A DNA stretch of 64,000 bases from Cryptomeria japonica (taxonomy: Eukaryota; Streptophyta; Pinopsida; Cupressales; Cupressaceae). The first letter of the stretch is position 1. Each line of letters opens with the position of its first letter. The DNA is taken from contig NC_081413.1 of the NCBI RefSeq assembly GCF_030272615.1, positions 144,680,476-144,744,475 on the forward strand, in the 5' to 3' direction. Shown here one piece after another: positions 1 to 11,496 of the stretch. The position numbers and the translations under genes are program-made. The notes beneath the pieces were generated by a model. It was not told the DNA's origin. It made no database searches and worked only from the letters and a program-made list of their open reading frames with translations.

Positions 1-1384
1 AATCTTCTTTTTCCCTATCGACTGATCTCTTGATCAACCACCAAGATCTGTCTTGCTGTTTCCTTCACCTGCCTTGATCTTATCAATCACTCTTAGTTGG
101 CTTGTAGTTTTCCTCCAGACCTCAAGCCGCAAACCTTTGCAACAACTCTGAAAAATGTCTCATGATTTGTGGGATCTTCCATTAATGCCGACCAACTTTG
201 CAACTACCCCATTGGTGTACATTCCTTCTTCATCCAAGTGTAGGTTTGCCACCTTGACTTGATGTGGCATCCATGTCGACCAACTACAAGCTTGACTCTT
301 CATGTCAGTCCATATAGGAACACCAACCAAACCCTCTACTGGTTCCTCTTTCCTGCCGGTTTACTATCCCTGCCGGTATCTCTTATTCTACCGGTTAATT
401 CTCATGTTTTCTCTTTGTTGAACTACTGGTGGAACACCAAAACCGGTCGCTAGACATGTCTATCTTGAGCATGCTCATTCTTACAAGGTGGGAAGACATC
501 TTCATCTGCACCTTGTCCATATTATCATTGGACTTACATACCGGTAATAAATCTTGATGACATTCTATCATCAATCTTCACCAGGCACCATCTTTAGTCA
601 GACCACATTCCTCTGTTTGCATCTGATCAGCCTTGCCTTCTCCCTGACTAGCTCAGACTATATCACAACCAGTTTGTCAAGATGACAAAAAAATCACACT
701 CCTTCTGTACCAGTATTTCAACATGCCTTTACCTCTTCTCTCTTATCTCAAAGAATCATGATGGACACTATGCATACCTGGAGATAAGTTCCACTTATCA
801 GTGGACTAACACCTTGACATCTGCATTCTGCAATGTACTCATGTGGCTTCCCTATTTGTACATAATATCTTCAAACATGCATATGTGATCTGATGATGGC
901 ACTTTCACTGTCAGTCATTGCTTCTCATGATGACTACATCTTCATCAAGTGGTAGTCCTCCTATTCTGCAACCTTATAGCATGCCTGTGACCTGTTCATT
1001 CTTCTCCTCCAATGTTGATGTGATTCAGGTAACATTCTACCTCTTTATCACAAACAACTGCTCAAACACCTTGCCCATCTTGCTTGTACATTGGTCATGA
1101 CCTTTACAGGCTGACAACCACTCACTTACCAGTTGACATCCTTTCCTTACCAATGATAGTGTACCGGTATTAATCACCTTACCATCTCATCCACACAAGT
1201 TAGACACTAACTTGTGTACCTGTGACTCCTGAGGTCATCTTCTTTACCTTACCGATGTTCTGCAACACAAGGTGATATCCAAGATATCTCAACCGGTAAT
1301 CCTCCTTGATAGTTTTGCACATACTTCTCTCATACTGGTAGTCATCCCCTACCGGTTGACATCAATGACAACCCAATGGCAACA
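1..1384. mobile_element. Unclassified repeat X, right end only
   Basis: No protein domain is visible on either strand; the short open frames are not convincing. The segment is rich in ACCGGT/CCGGTA words, like the LTR U3 regions elsewhere in this window. It ends in a TTGACATCAATGACAA-type stretch closing with GGCAACA, which resembles the right end of the minus-oriented Copia LTRs here. At 1385 the sequence switches to a gypsy LTR whose first ~230 bases are missing, so X probably inserted into that LTR and extends left of the window. LTR identity is inferred; no partner copy is present. Confidence 0.35.
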
Positions 1385-2610
1385 TAATGGTTAGGCCAAC
1401 CAGTTAGTAGCCCTATTTCACACTTTTTGGATTTTTCTCCAAATTATATTAAACAACACCCTAAAAAAAATTAGGTTTCAGAAATCCTTTTTGGATTACT
1501 CTTAGATTCCAAAAGATTGGAATTCCACCCTATTCTTGCACTCTTCAACACCTACTTGGGTCACAGGTCTAATTGACCAAGTTAGAGTGGGTTTACAAAG
1601 GAGGTATATGAGAATGGGATCACAGAAAGGTTCCAACTCTTTAGGAGGTTTCTTCTATGTCTAAATACTCCAATTCCATCAATTCAACTCATCATCTCAT
1701 CATTGTTCATTGTATGCTCAATGAAACTCATCTAATCTAATCTAAACCCTCAACCAGTTTAGACTAGGGCTTGGTGGTAAGGTTACCAACCAACTCCTCT
1801 GACCTCTCCCCTCTAGAATCTCAAGATACATGCCCCTAACTTGCATTCTACCAATGACCGTCAGATCCTAATGAGTAGATTACAGGTTAGGGTCCCATTT
1901 GCATTGTAACCCTTGAAAATCTAGGGTTTCAGACCTGCAGAGGGTAAAACGCTTATAGCTTCCACTAAAATTCACTTCAAGGGGTCATACCAAATGCATT
2001 GGAAGGGTATTTCAGGTCTCTTTATAAAAAAATCAATGATTCATCAGTAAATCTCACATTGTGTATGAACAGTACTGAAAAATGTCACTATTATGGCAAA
2101 CTTAGACTTGTTCTAATCACTTTATCCACCAAACTTTACAAAAATTTCTACTCTCTCTTTCCCACAGTTTTCCAAGTAGATATACACCTTTTCCAACATC
2201 TATAACCAGATTTTGAATAGTTAGGACCGTTGGAGAAGTAGTTGCCATCCCACCGGAAACTTTGAAAAGTTGCTTGACAATAGATGCAACATTTTGCAAC
2301 TTAGGACAACATTGGTTATTAACCACATAGACCTTATGGAAACACATCCAAGGTCATTATTTGTCATTTTTAGACTCCAAATACCTAAGACAACATCCTA
2401 GACACACCAACATTGAAAATACCAATTCCAAGCCTTCATGGCCTAATAGACCTCTACGTTTATATGCTCACCTAAGAGATTATTGACCATACAAATAGGA
2501 ATTCAATTACATCAAGGGTGATCATTGATCCAACCCATTATTACATCACAAATGAACATCTAGACACCACCATGTGCTTGAAATAGAGGTGTAGTAGAAG
2601 GTACTCTGCA
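1385..2610 (-). repeat. Gypsy 3' LTR, left part missing
   Basis: Colinear with 21770-22962 over about 1.2 kb; the copies share long near-identical stretches such as the one around 2566-2605 and 22918-22957. It ends at CTCTGCA (2604-2610), so in element orientation the LTR starts TGCAGAG. The ~230 bases that should precede 1385 are absent, cut off by repeat X. Confidence 0.8.
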
Positions 2611-3832
2611 CCATACTCCTGGGCCCAAAAAAATTTGACGTCCCTTGAATTGGGATGTCTATAAATATAGTTCTGGTCTTCTCAATGGCCTCAGAAGTCA
2701 TCCATGTAGCATCCTCCAAAGGTTGATTCTTCCATTTGACTAGGTACTCCAATTAAGTCTTCCTCCTTGTCTTCTTGCTAACCCTTTGATTCAAAATACA
2801 CTCAATCTTTTCTTTGAGAGGGGGATGAAGTCCTTCTAACATAGATGGACTAGAAGAATCATATGGACCTGCAACACAAACATCATCCACAAAATTTTTA
2901 TATGCATATATATCAGATACATTAAATATAGGAGATAGACCAACATCAGGTGGTAGATATATCTTATATGCATTTGTCCCACATCTCTTTAGGACCTTGA
3001 AAGGACCTAGCTTTTTCATGAGTATCTTGGTGTACTTCTCCTTAGGGAGTCTTTCTTTTTTGAGATGAATCATCACCATGTCTCCCACCTTGAACTAGAC
3101 ATCTCTCCTTGTAAAATATATTGCTTTCTTATACTTTTCAGTGGTTTGTATCAATCTATCCCAGACTTGTTGATGTATGTCCCTCATCACTTCACCAAAA
3201 TCATCTACTTGAGCACTCCTCCTTTCAATACTTTGCACTTCTCGGAGTTCAAGAACAGCTCTAGGATGGGTCCCATATACAATTTGAAAAGGACTCAGTC
3301 CTGTACTTCTATTCACAGAGTCATTATATGAGAACTTTGGTTGTAGAAGAATAGTATCCCAAGTGGCCCCATGGTCCTTAGTCAAACACCTCAACAAATT
3401 ACCAAGGGATATATTAATCACCTCTGTCTGTCCATCAGATTGAGGGTGATAAGCAGAAGAGAAGGACACGTTTGTCCCCAACCTACACCAAAAAGTCCTC
3501 CAAAAATGTCCTACAAACTTAGGATCTCGGTCTAATATAATGCTTAAGGGTAACCCATGAAGTCTAACAATCTCCTTAAAGAACAAACCTGCAATATTGC
3601 AAGCACCATGTGTAACTTTGCATGGTAAGAAGTGTGCCATTTTGGAAAACCTATCCACAACAACATATATATTGTCATATCCTGATTTACTCCTAGGAAG
3701 ACCTAAGACAAAGTCCATGCTAATTGAATCCCAAGGTTTGGTAGGGATTGGTAATGGAGTGTATAGACCTGCATTTGAACTTGTCCCTTTTGCCCTTTGA
3801 CATACCACACACTCTGTCACATACTTTCTCAC
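2546..3832 (-). pseudogene. Gypsy integrase and chromodomain (decayed)
   Basis: The 245-residue open stretch (3832-3095) begins in the zinc-binding region (CVVCQRAKG) and holds the integrase core: MDFVLGLP with the first catalytic Asp, LDRDPKF with the second (usually SDRD) and HPQSDGQTEV leading to the Glu region. The next stretch (3088-2753) is the C-terminal integrase region, with DVGLSPIFNVSDIYAY. A chromodomain follows (LVKWKNQPLEDATWM), expected to tether integration to marked chromatin. The reading frame runs over the LTR boundary at 2610. Stops separate the three stretches. Confidence 0.85.
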
Positions 3833-5613
3833 ATCTGACTACATCCTAGGCCAAAAGTAGAATCTCCTAACCAATTCAAGTGTCTTATCAAGTCCAAAGT
3901 GTCCTGACAAACCCCCACAATATTTTTCCTTTACAATATTTTCCCTCATGGAGCAATTAGGAATAGAAAGCTATCTGCCTTTGAAAAGTAATCCTTCTTA
4001 GAGAATATAATCAGAAATATTAGTATGATACCTATCATACATTCCATAACAAACTTCATAGGCCTCCTTGAAATCTTCATCCCCTTGATACATGTTGTTT
4101 AAGGCATTGATGCCCATGCTTTCCAATTGAATCTCCTGGATTGCTAAGTTCCTTCTACTAAGTACATCGACAACTTTATTGGCTACTCTTTTCTTTTGTA
4201 GGATAGTGAAAGTGTAAGATTGGAGATATTCCATCCACTTCATATGTCGGTGATTTAGTTTCTCCCGCCTATTCAAAAAACTTAGAGCATGGTTGTCAGT
4301 ATATACAATAAAATCCTTAGGTAAGAGATAATTTCTCCACTTCCTAAGAGATTGCACCATAGCATACATCTCTAGGTCATATATATAATAATTTTTCTTT
4401 ATCTCATTTAGTTTCTCACTGAAAAATGCCACTGGCCTACCTTCCTGACTCAAGACTCCTTCTATGGCCTTCTTTGATGCATCACACTTAATAGTGAAAA
4501 CCTTATGAAAGTCAGGGAGTAATATAATAGGTTGCTCTAAAATATTAGTTTTCAAAAACTCAAAATATCTATCAGCCTCCTCAGTCAAGACAAATTGACA
4601 TTTCTTTCCACCTTTTATGGTTTCTATCATTAGTGCACTAACCCCACTAAAATTCATAATAAACTTTCTATAAAAACTTGCTAACCCATGGAAACCTTTT
4701 TCCTCCACCTTAGATGGATCCATTTTCAAATTTCCTTGACAAATCACAAATCTAAGGAACACTAGTTCTTCCTACAAGAAGACACATTTATCCAAATTGA
4801 TCAACTGCTCCTGATGTAACCTTTGCAACACCAAATCCAAGTGTGTTAGATGTTCATTCCTATCTTTACTGAAAATCAATATATCATCTAGATACACTAC
4901 TACAAAATGATTGATGAAGGGATTAAGAAACTCATTAATAAGTCTCATTAATGTACTAGGGGCATTGGAAAGTCCAAATGGCATTACCATCCACTCAAAT
5001 AGGCCTTCATCGGTCTTAAAAGAAGCCTTCCATTGGTCTCCATCTTTGATTCTTATTTGATGATAACCACTTTTCAAATCCATTTTGGAATAATACTTGG
5101 CCCCTCTTAGGCAATCCATCAAGTCCTCCATTCTTGGCATTGAGAATCTATACTTGATTGTTATCTTATTGATGGACCTAGAGTTGGTACATAACCTCCA
5201 TGTTCCTTCTTTCTTAGGAGCTAGTACTACGGGGACTGCACATGGACTTATGCTCTTCCTATGAACCCTTTCTCAAGCAATTCTTGGATCTGTGTTGCAA
5301 CTTTTGTATTTTGTTCAGGGGTAAGCTTGTATGCTGCCTTATTGGGTAGTGTGGCACCTGGTATGAGGTCAATAAAATGACTGATTTCCCTTTGAGGGGG
5401 TAAGGAATTTGTGGTACTGTTTGCAACTATCCCCTTATACCGGTCTAGCAGATTTTGAACCTCTTTAGGACCTACTCTCTTTTCCGTCTCTTGGCTCTTA
5501 GGCTATTTCTTAGGTTCAGTCTTAGGTTTGACAAATATTGCAAAGCAAGGAGTATCCTTCTCCTTCAAACCCTTCATGAACTCACTCTCATCCAATAGCA
5601 TGACACTAGTCAT
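3833..5613 (-). pseudogene. Gypsy reverse transcriptase and RNase H (decayed)
   Basis: RT runs from about 5613 to 4770. [38 protein letters not shown] and the YLDD active site ([13 protein letters not shown]) are readable in the 122-residue stretch 5140-4772. Upstream, 5270-5400 encodes the conserved region before RT (IDLIPGA, then NKAAYKL) in broken frames. RNase H (4762-3998) shows FTIKCDASKKAIEGVL, RPVAFFSEKL, the DLEMYA Glu region and YTDNHAL. RT would copy element RNA into DNA in a virus-like particle. Stops lie near 4765 and between 3832 and 3998. The 5' edge is the Copia-1 insertion. Confidence 0.85.
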
Positions 5614-6968
5614 TGATGAATAATGATGAACAAATGATACCCTAACTGGTACTAAGAGGGGGGGGGGTGAATCAGTACCAACAAAAACTTTCTCAACACT
5701 TTATCATATTAAAACAATGCTAACTGGTTGTCTTCATCACTGAACTTAACCATGGGTATACCGGTTAAGCACAGATACTTCAGACCGTATTTGGCAAACC
5801 TTAAATCTTGATGACTACTTCTTGATATAATCAAGCATGAGTTGTATCAACAATACCACAATCATTTAGCACTGCATGCATAACTAACTTAATCAACAAC
5901 TACTCAATCATCACATGAAAATGCACAACCCATAACACACAATTTTTTTTCATGGAAACCCAAATGGGAAAAACCATGGTGGGGATGAATAACCACAAGC
6001 TTGTTTTGAACTCTTTTGAAGTCCTCTCTGTTAGGAGCCTAGTCCGGTTAAAGACTTTACAATAAGGATCTGTTAGGAACCGATCCTATTAGAGATCACT
6101 TGGTTAAGGGATGGCTATAAACCCTGTTAAAGGTTGAAACCTTGTTTACCTCACTAGAGGATTTAAAGAACTCAATGAACTTGAGTCACTTGGTTAGAGG
6201 ATTTGCAGCAAGCCTGTTAAAGCTACCTGGTCAAGGGATTTTTCTTCTATTGAAATGGTTAGAAGTCAACAGGTAAAGATTTGATCTGATAACAACACTA
6301 CTTGCTAAGGCAGATCTTTTTTAGCTCCTCTCCTCTGCAATCACACTCTGTAGATTCCATACTCTGGTTTGGCAAGTATCTCAACATGCAGACACAAAAA
6401 CATCATTTACCAACACAAACAATAACAAACATCATCAACCTTATAGGCAACAATTAGGTCAGTAGCATAAACCCTGAACCCTAAACATTTTAGGTTTACA
6501 ATTACAAGTGGTCCAATCCTGACCGTTAGATCCATTGCATAGAATGAAGTGATCTAAAACCGATCTTAAGTCATTCTGCATCGCCCATTTTTCATTGCAT
6601 CTAGAAATCAGTAACCCATCACACGCACTTCATACACCACTCAAAACATTGCGCATTCCTAAGGTAGACATTCAAATGCATTCGATCTTCATGCTCATAA
6701 GCACATAGCTGACATGGCACCATGATCTAATCCTTATCTCTTAACTAAATCATCTAATAATGTCATCGGTTGCGCCACACAGGACAAACCAGAAACCCTA
6801 GAGTTGAACAGGGACTAGCAACTAGTAGTCACACTTAGTGAACCCCGACACTGATCTACTCCATCCTGATTGACCATAACTGCTTCCAATCTTCATACCA
6901 ATTCATACTAGTTCACCTATTGACATCAATGACAACATACATTATCACCACTTCATCCTATACCAACA
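5614..6968 (-). repeat. Copia-1 3' LTR
   Basis: Starts TGATGAATAATG and ends CCAACA in genome orientation; pairs with 11497-12837. Near its left edge it carries a G-run flanked by complementary arms (5647-5680), then the GGAAACC...GGGAAAAACC module (5954-5974). Both modules recur in the other Copia and LARD LTRs. Confidence 0.9.
5647..5680 (-). promoter_or_regulatory. LTR-end hairpin, Copia-1
   Basis: TGGTACT (5647-5653) can pair with AGTACCA (5674-5680) over a 20-base loop holding the G-run (C-run in the element RNA). In the partner LTR (11530-11536 with 11554-11560) the one change leaves a possible G-U pair in the element RNA. In element orientation this lies near the end of the LTR, just before the PBS. 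Function is inferred. Confidence 0.55.
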
Positions 6969-7330
6969 ATCTCCCCCTTTGACATTGATGGCAATACTCA
7001 GTGTATCATTGCTTAGTATCTGCATCATGCTTAATAACATATACCGATTGATATATATTGGTTCAAAGATCACAACCACCACCATCTGGACTGGTTAGTG
7101 TTTTTTTTTCCCATATATCTTCATCATCAAATATCTTCTCCCCCATACATCATTAGATATCTTCTCCCCCTTTGACAACAATGCCAAAGTGGAGGCACAA
7201 GCTTCCAAACTCCACTATGCTCCTCCCCCTATGGAATAGCATCCTTCAATACATCAATCCTATAATATTTGTCACTATAGTACCTAACTGATATGGAGAA
7301 CACAACTTTAGTTTACTTCATGAAGGGGCA
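6969..7330 (-). other. Copia-1 3' untranslated region with repeated polypurine tracts
   Basis: Directly beside the LTR is ATCTCCCCCTTT followed by GACATTGATGGCAA, the complement of the conserved sequence ahead of the 3' LTR. Further CTCCCCC tracts lie at about 7137, 7163 and 7223. On the element strand these are polypurine tracts; the LTR-adjacent one should prime plus-strand DNA synthesis. Confidence 0.65.
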
Positions 7331-8129
7331 GAACCCCTAATTCACCTCCCAAATAGGTAAATGTAGTCTTCGGTAAGGGCTTAGTGAATATGTCTGCTAG
7401 TTGCTCCTTACTGGAAACATGTTCTAATAAAACCTCTTTATTCTAAACCTTTTCTCTCAAGAAATGATACTTGAGTTCAATGTGCTTTGTCCTAGTATGC
7501 AATACCAGATTTTTGGAAATATTGATTGCATTAGTATTATAATAGAAAATACTCACTGGTTCAGATATAGGCACTTTGAAGCTATTCAGTACATGCTTCA
7601 TCCAGATTGCCTAAGTGCAGTTCATAAAAGCTACCACATACTCTACTTCAGCTATAGACTGGGAAATACAACTTTTCTTCTTGCTCTTCCATGAGACTAG
7701 TCTTCCACCAAGGAAGAGCACTCCACCAGTTGTGCTCTTCAGGTCATCCACATTACCTGCCCAATTTGCATCGGTAAACACTTTGAGACCAAAGTTTCCA
7801 TTATATAGATACCACAATCCATAATCAACCGTCCCTTTCAAGTATCTAAGAATCCTATTTACCACTACCGAGTGGGATTCTCTTAGACTCTTCTGAAAAT
7901 AGGTTACTATGCCCACTGCATGAGCAATATTTGGTTTGTTGTGCACCACATAGTGTAGCTTACTGATCATCGACTGATACTCCTTATCCACCAACATTAT
8001 ATCATCCTCCTTTGTCAGTTTGCAGCCGGTCACCATCGGTGTTCCAACCGGTTTGCTCTCCTCCATGCCAAAGGTCTTCAATACCTCTTTGATATACATG
8101 GTCTGGGTAATGAAGATACCCTCCTTCAT
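7331..8129 (-). pseudogene. Copia-1 RT C-terminus and RNase H (decayed)
   Basis: From 8129 leftward: MYIKEVLKTFGMEESKPVGTP (end of RT), then RNase H with FTDANWAGNVDDLKSTTG, FLGGRLVSWKSKKK and AEVEYVV. Past 7611 the frame breaks, but the usual end is still readable to about 7331 (LLEHVSSKEQLADIFTKPLPK). RNase H would remove the RNA strand during reverse transcription. Confidence 0.8.
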
Positions 8130-8138
8130 TTGCTGAAT

Positions 8139-8873
8139 CTATAGACCAATGAAGAAATTTATCTCTCTAATTAGAGACATCTCAAACTCTTTCTTCATTT
8201 CATCTATGAATGCATGGCTCATTTGATCATCTCCTTCAAAGATTATGCCATCAACAAATACTTCACAGATAAGAATCTGATCACCTTCAGATTTTAGGTA
8301 GATGTTAGTGTCCTCACTCATTCTCTGAAATCCTATCTTCACAAGATGAGAGTGTAACCATTCATACCATGCCCTTGGTGCTTGTTTCAATCCATACAGG
8401 GCCTTGTGTAATCTACACACCATGTTACTATCTTTTGACAAAGAAAATCCATGCGGTTGCTCAATATACACTTCTTCTTCTAGGATTCCATTCAAGAATG
8501 CAGACTTCACATCCATGTGGTATACCTTAAATCCATTGAATTCTGTAAATGCAAGTAGCATTCAAACACTTTCCAGTCTAGCCACTGGGGAAAAGGTTTC
8601 TCCATAGTCTTCTCCCTCTTCCTGAGCATATCCCTTGCATACAAGTCTTGCCTTGTTCCTTACCACAGTGCCTTCTTCATTCAACTTATTCTTGAAGACC
8701 CATTTGGTACCTATTACATTCTTGTATTCTGGTTTGGGTACCAAGGACCATGTTGCATTCTTTTTAATTTGGTCCAACTCCTCTTCCATTTCCTTTATCC
8801 AGTATTCATCGGTAAGTGCCTCTCTAGTGGTCTTAGGCTCAAATTCTAAAATCATGCAAGAGTTTTCTTTCAC
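8139..8873 (-). pseudogene. Copia-1 reverse transcriptase (active site mutated)
   Basis: Two stretches in copia RT order: 8873-8562 ([45 protein letters not shown]) and 8561-8139 ([29 protein letters not shown]). The catalytic box reads VFVDGIIF; the usual form is xVDDxxF, so the second catalytic Asp is Gly. That alone should abolish polymerase activity. Confidence 0.85.
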
Positions 8874-9053
8874 CTTTCTCCTTGAGAGTATCCCTACATC
8901 TTTATCTCCTATGATCTACTTTGGATCATGATGTAGTTTCACATACCTAGGAATGACCCTAGCTAGTTCTGCTTTCTTTTCCTCTTCTTTTTCCACTTCA
9001 TCTTCTTCTTCACTTTCTGCAACTTCTACTGGTGTAGGACTACTAAGGTCTTT

Positions 9054-10070
9054 CTAGTGTTTGCAACTTGTTTCCTTCTTAATTGGATCCCAGAAGGCTA
9101 CACTTGGTTCATCTTCCGCTTGCTTGCTGTAGGTTTCCTCAGGCTCCTGAGGGGATTCATCAACCCTAACATTGATACTCTCAAAATTTTTTTGAGTCTT
9201 GTTGTTGTAGCAATTAAGAGCTTTTCTTTTAGTGGAATATCCCAGAAATATTCCTTCATCACATTTAGCATCAAACTTACTTAGATGATCACCTCTCCTG
9301 ATATAGCACTTACTGCCAAACACTTTGAAATAACTTACATTAGGAGTTCTCCTGTTCCAGTACTCATAAGGGGTTTTGTCTTTACCTTTCTTGATGAGTA
9401 CCCACTTCATGGTATAGACTGCAGTGCTCACCACTTCTCTCCAAAAAGTGTGACCAACCTTTCCTTGGATCAACATAGTTCTAGCCACTTCAACTATAGT
9501 CCTGTTATTCCTTTCTTCTATGCCATTCTTATGTGGTGTCCTTGGGGAAGACAACTACCTCTTGATGCCATTCTCTTCATAGTACTTGTTGAATTCATCA
9601 GAAGTGAATTCACCTCACTGATCAATTCTTAAGAATTTTATTCTTCTGCCACTCTCCTTTTCCACCAATGCTCTGAAGGCTTTGAACTTTTCAAACACCT
9701 TAGACTTGTCTTTCAAGAATGTGACCCACATCATTCTTGAGTAGTCATCAGTAAAAATCATGAAATACCGATCTCCCTGAATACTTCTAGTTTTCATCGG
9801 ACCACACAGATCGGTGTGCACAAGATCAAGTAAGTTCTCTGCTGAAAAAGACTTACATTTGAATGTTGAGGAAGACATCTTCCCAAGTTGACATTCTATG
9901 CATAAAGCATTCTCTGGTTTGTTCAAAAAAGGCAATCCTCTTACTACCTTGATCTTACTAGCCTTTATAATATTATCAAAATTCATATGACAAAGTCTCC
10001 TATGCCATATCCAACTGTCATCAAACTTCACCATCATGCACTGACTAATCTTGGCATTCAACTGAAACAA
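9054..10070 (-). pseudogene. Copia-1 integrase (decayed)
   Basis: 10070-9615 contains the pre-integrase zinc region (WHRRLCHMNFDNI, CIECQLGKM) and the core start with the first two catalytic Asp positions (HTDLCGP, FTDDYSRMMW). After a break, 9554-9054 continues with SSPRTPHKNGIEERNN (Glu region) and the C-terminal YFKVFGSKCYIRRGD and DEGIFLGYS. The order matches a full copia integrase. It would insert the cDNA into the genome. A stop and frame break near 9600 disable it. Confidence 0.85.
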
Positions 10071-10211
10071 GTTTCCTTTGGTTTTCTTACCACTGGCAAT
10101 AAATTCACCACTCTTTCCAGTTATTCTGCAGACTCCACCTTTGAACTCCAGAATGAGTCCTTTGTCATTTAGCTAAGCAACACTCAAAATATTGTGCTTA
10201 AGGCCTTCCAC

Positions 10212-11467
10212 CTAGTAGACATCATCCACACTGCTTTTTCCATGTAGTGAGATGGATCCTTTTCCTTTCACCATGCAAGGTGCATTTTTACCAAATCGGA
10301 CAAAACCTCCATCATATTCATTAAGAGACATAAACTTTCTCCAGTCACCAGTCATGTGGTGAGAACACCTGCTATCAATGATCCACTCATTAGAGTTGTC
10401 AATGCGAGAGACAAGGGATTTCTGATTAGAGACCTCTTCCTTTATAGCTACAGACACTATGTCCTCATTCTCTTCATCCTCAAATTCTTCACCGGTAACA
10501 CCTTCATCCACTGCAACAAGACAATTTCTCCTACCTCCTCCTTTATACTTTCTTAACCTTTCTGGTTTATTCTTATTGTCATTGTTGGGATAGTTAACAG
10601 CTATATGTCCTATCTTATTGTAGGAAAAACATGTTAGAGGAATCTTACCTCTGTATTTTCTGGTGCCTTTTGGAAGTGTTTTGGCAAGAAGAGCTTCAAA
10701 CTCCATCAGAATCTCCTCATCATCCATGTCTCCATTTGGCCTAGATTCATAACTGGTGCTGACTTATTTTCCTTTTCTAGTTGGTGCAGAGGAAACATAC
10801 ACTCTAAAGGCTAACTCTATCTTCTAAACACTACCATCATAGCTAATCAATTCATATGCAGTCAACTTTGCAATGATAGAGTCTAGAGATACCTTTGTCT
10901 TGTCGATAGATCTTAACTCCTAAATAGCGGCAACCCTAATTGCATAGACTGGTAACAATGATCTCAGAACTTTACTGACAATAATGGCATCATCAATTGT
11001 TCCACTAGTGCTCTTGATATCTCCAACCACAGTCTTGATCCTTATGCCATATTGCTGAATGGTCTCACCTTCAACCATCCTCATGTCTTCAAATTTTCCT
11101 CTAAGGATTTCTTTCTTACCTGCTTGACATGCTCATCACCACCATAAATGGTTTCTAGTGTGCCCCATACATCCTTAGGAGTATACTTATCTTGTACATC
11201 AATAAACTCTATGTTGGATAGGCTGCTAATAAGGGCTTCCATGACTTGCCCATTTTCTTGAATCTCTCTTTTCTGATCATCAGTTAGAGTGCCAGTGGGG
11301 ATTACATAGGCATTCTCAATATAGCTCTAGTGTTGAGCACCCAAACTCTTGATATAAATCTTCATTCTATCCTTCCATATTTTAAAATTATCCCTATTGA
11401 ACTTATGACCTTCCCTCTTCATCATTAAAGAAGGATCTTTTGCCTCAAGCGGTTAAGCTTATATCAT
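10212..11467 (-). pseudogene. Copia-1 gag and protease (decayed)
   Basis: The 171-residue stretch 10727-10212 has the gag zinc knuckle, degraded to CFSYNKIGHIAVNYP (two of the three Cys are Tyr), then the protease core as WIIDSRCSHHMTGDW, where the DSG catalytic triplet has become DSR. Upstream gag (about 10740-11467) is recognisable in broken frames, including the RNA-binding helical region. Gag packages RNA; protease cuts the polyprotein. Start inferred near 11467, just after the PBS. Confidence 0.75.
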
Positions 11468-11482
11468 GGAGGAACTAGAGTT

Positions 11483-11494
11483 GCTCTGATACCA
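11483..11494 (-). other. Copia-1 primer-binding site
   Basis: GCTCTGATACCA, the exact complement of TGGTATCAGAGC, matching the 3' end of plant initiator-Met tRNA. It sits two bases from the LTR edge at 11497, which fixes the 5' LTR boundary. Confidence 0.9.
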
Positions 11495-11496
11495 AT

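Noticed and set aside
2117-2347. Minus-strand 76-codon frame in the gypsy LTR
   Set aside because: Lies wholly within the LTR, is not kept in the partner LTR and has no homologue that I recognise.
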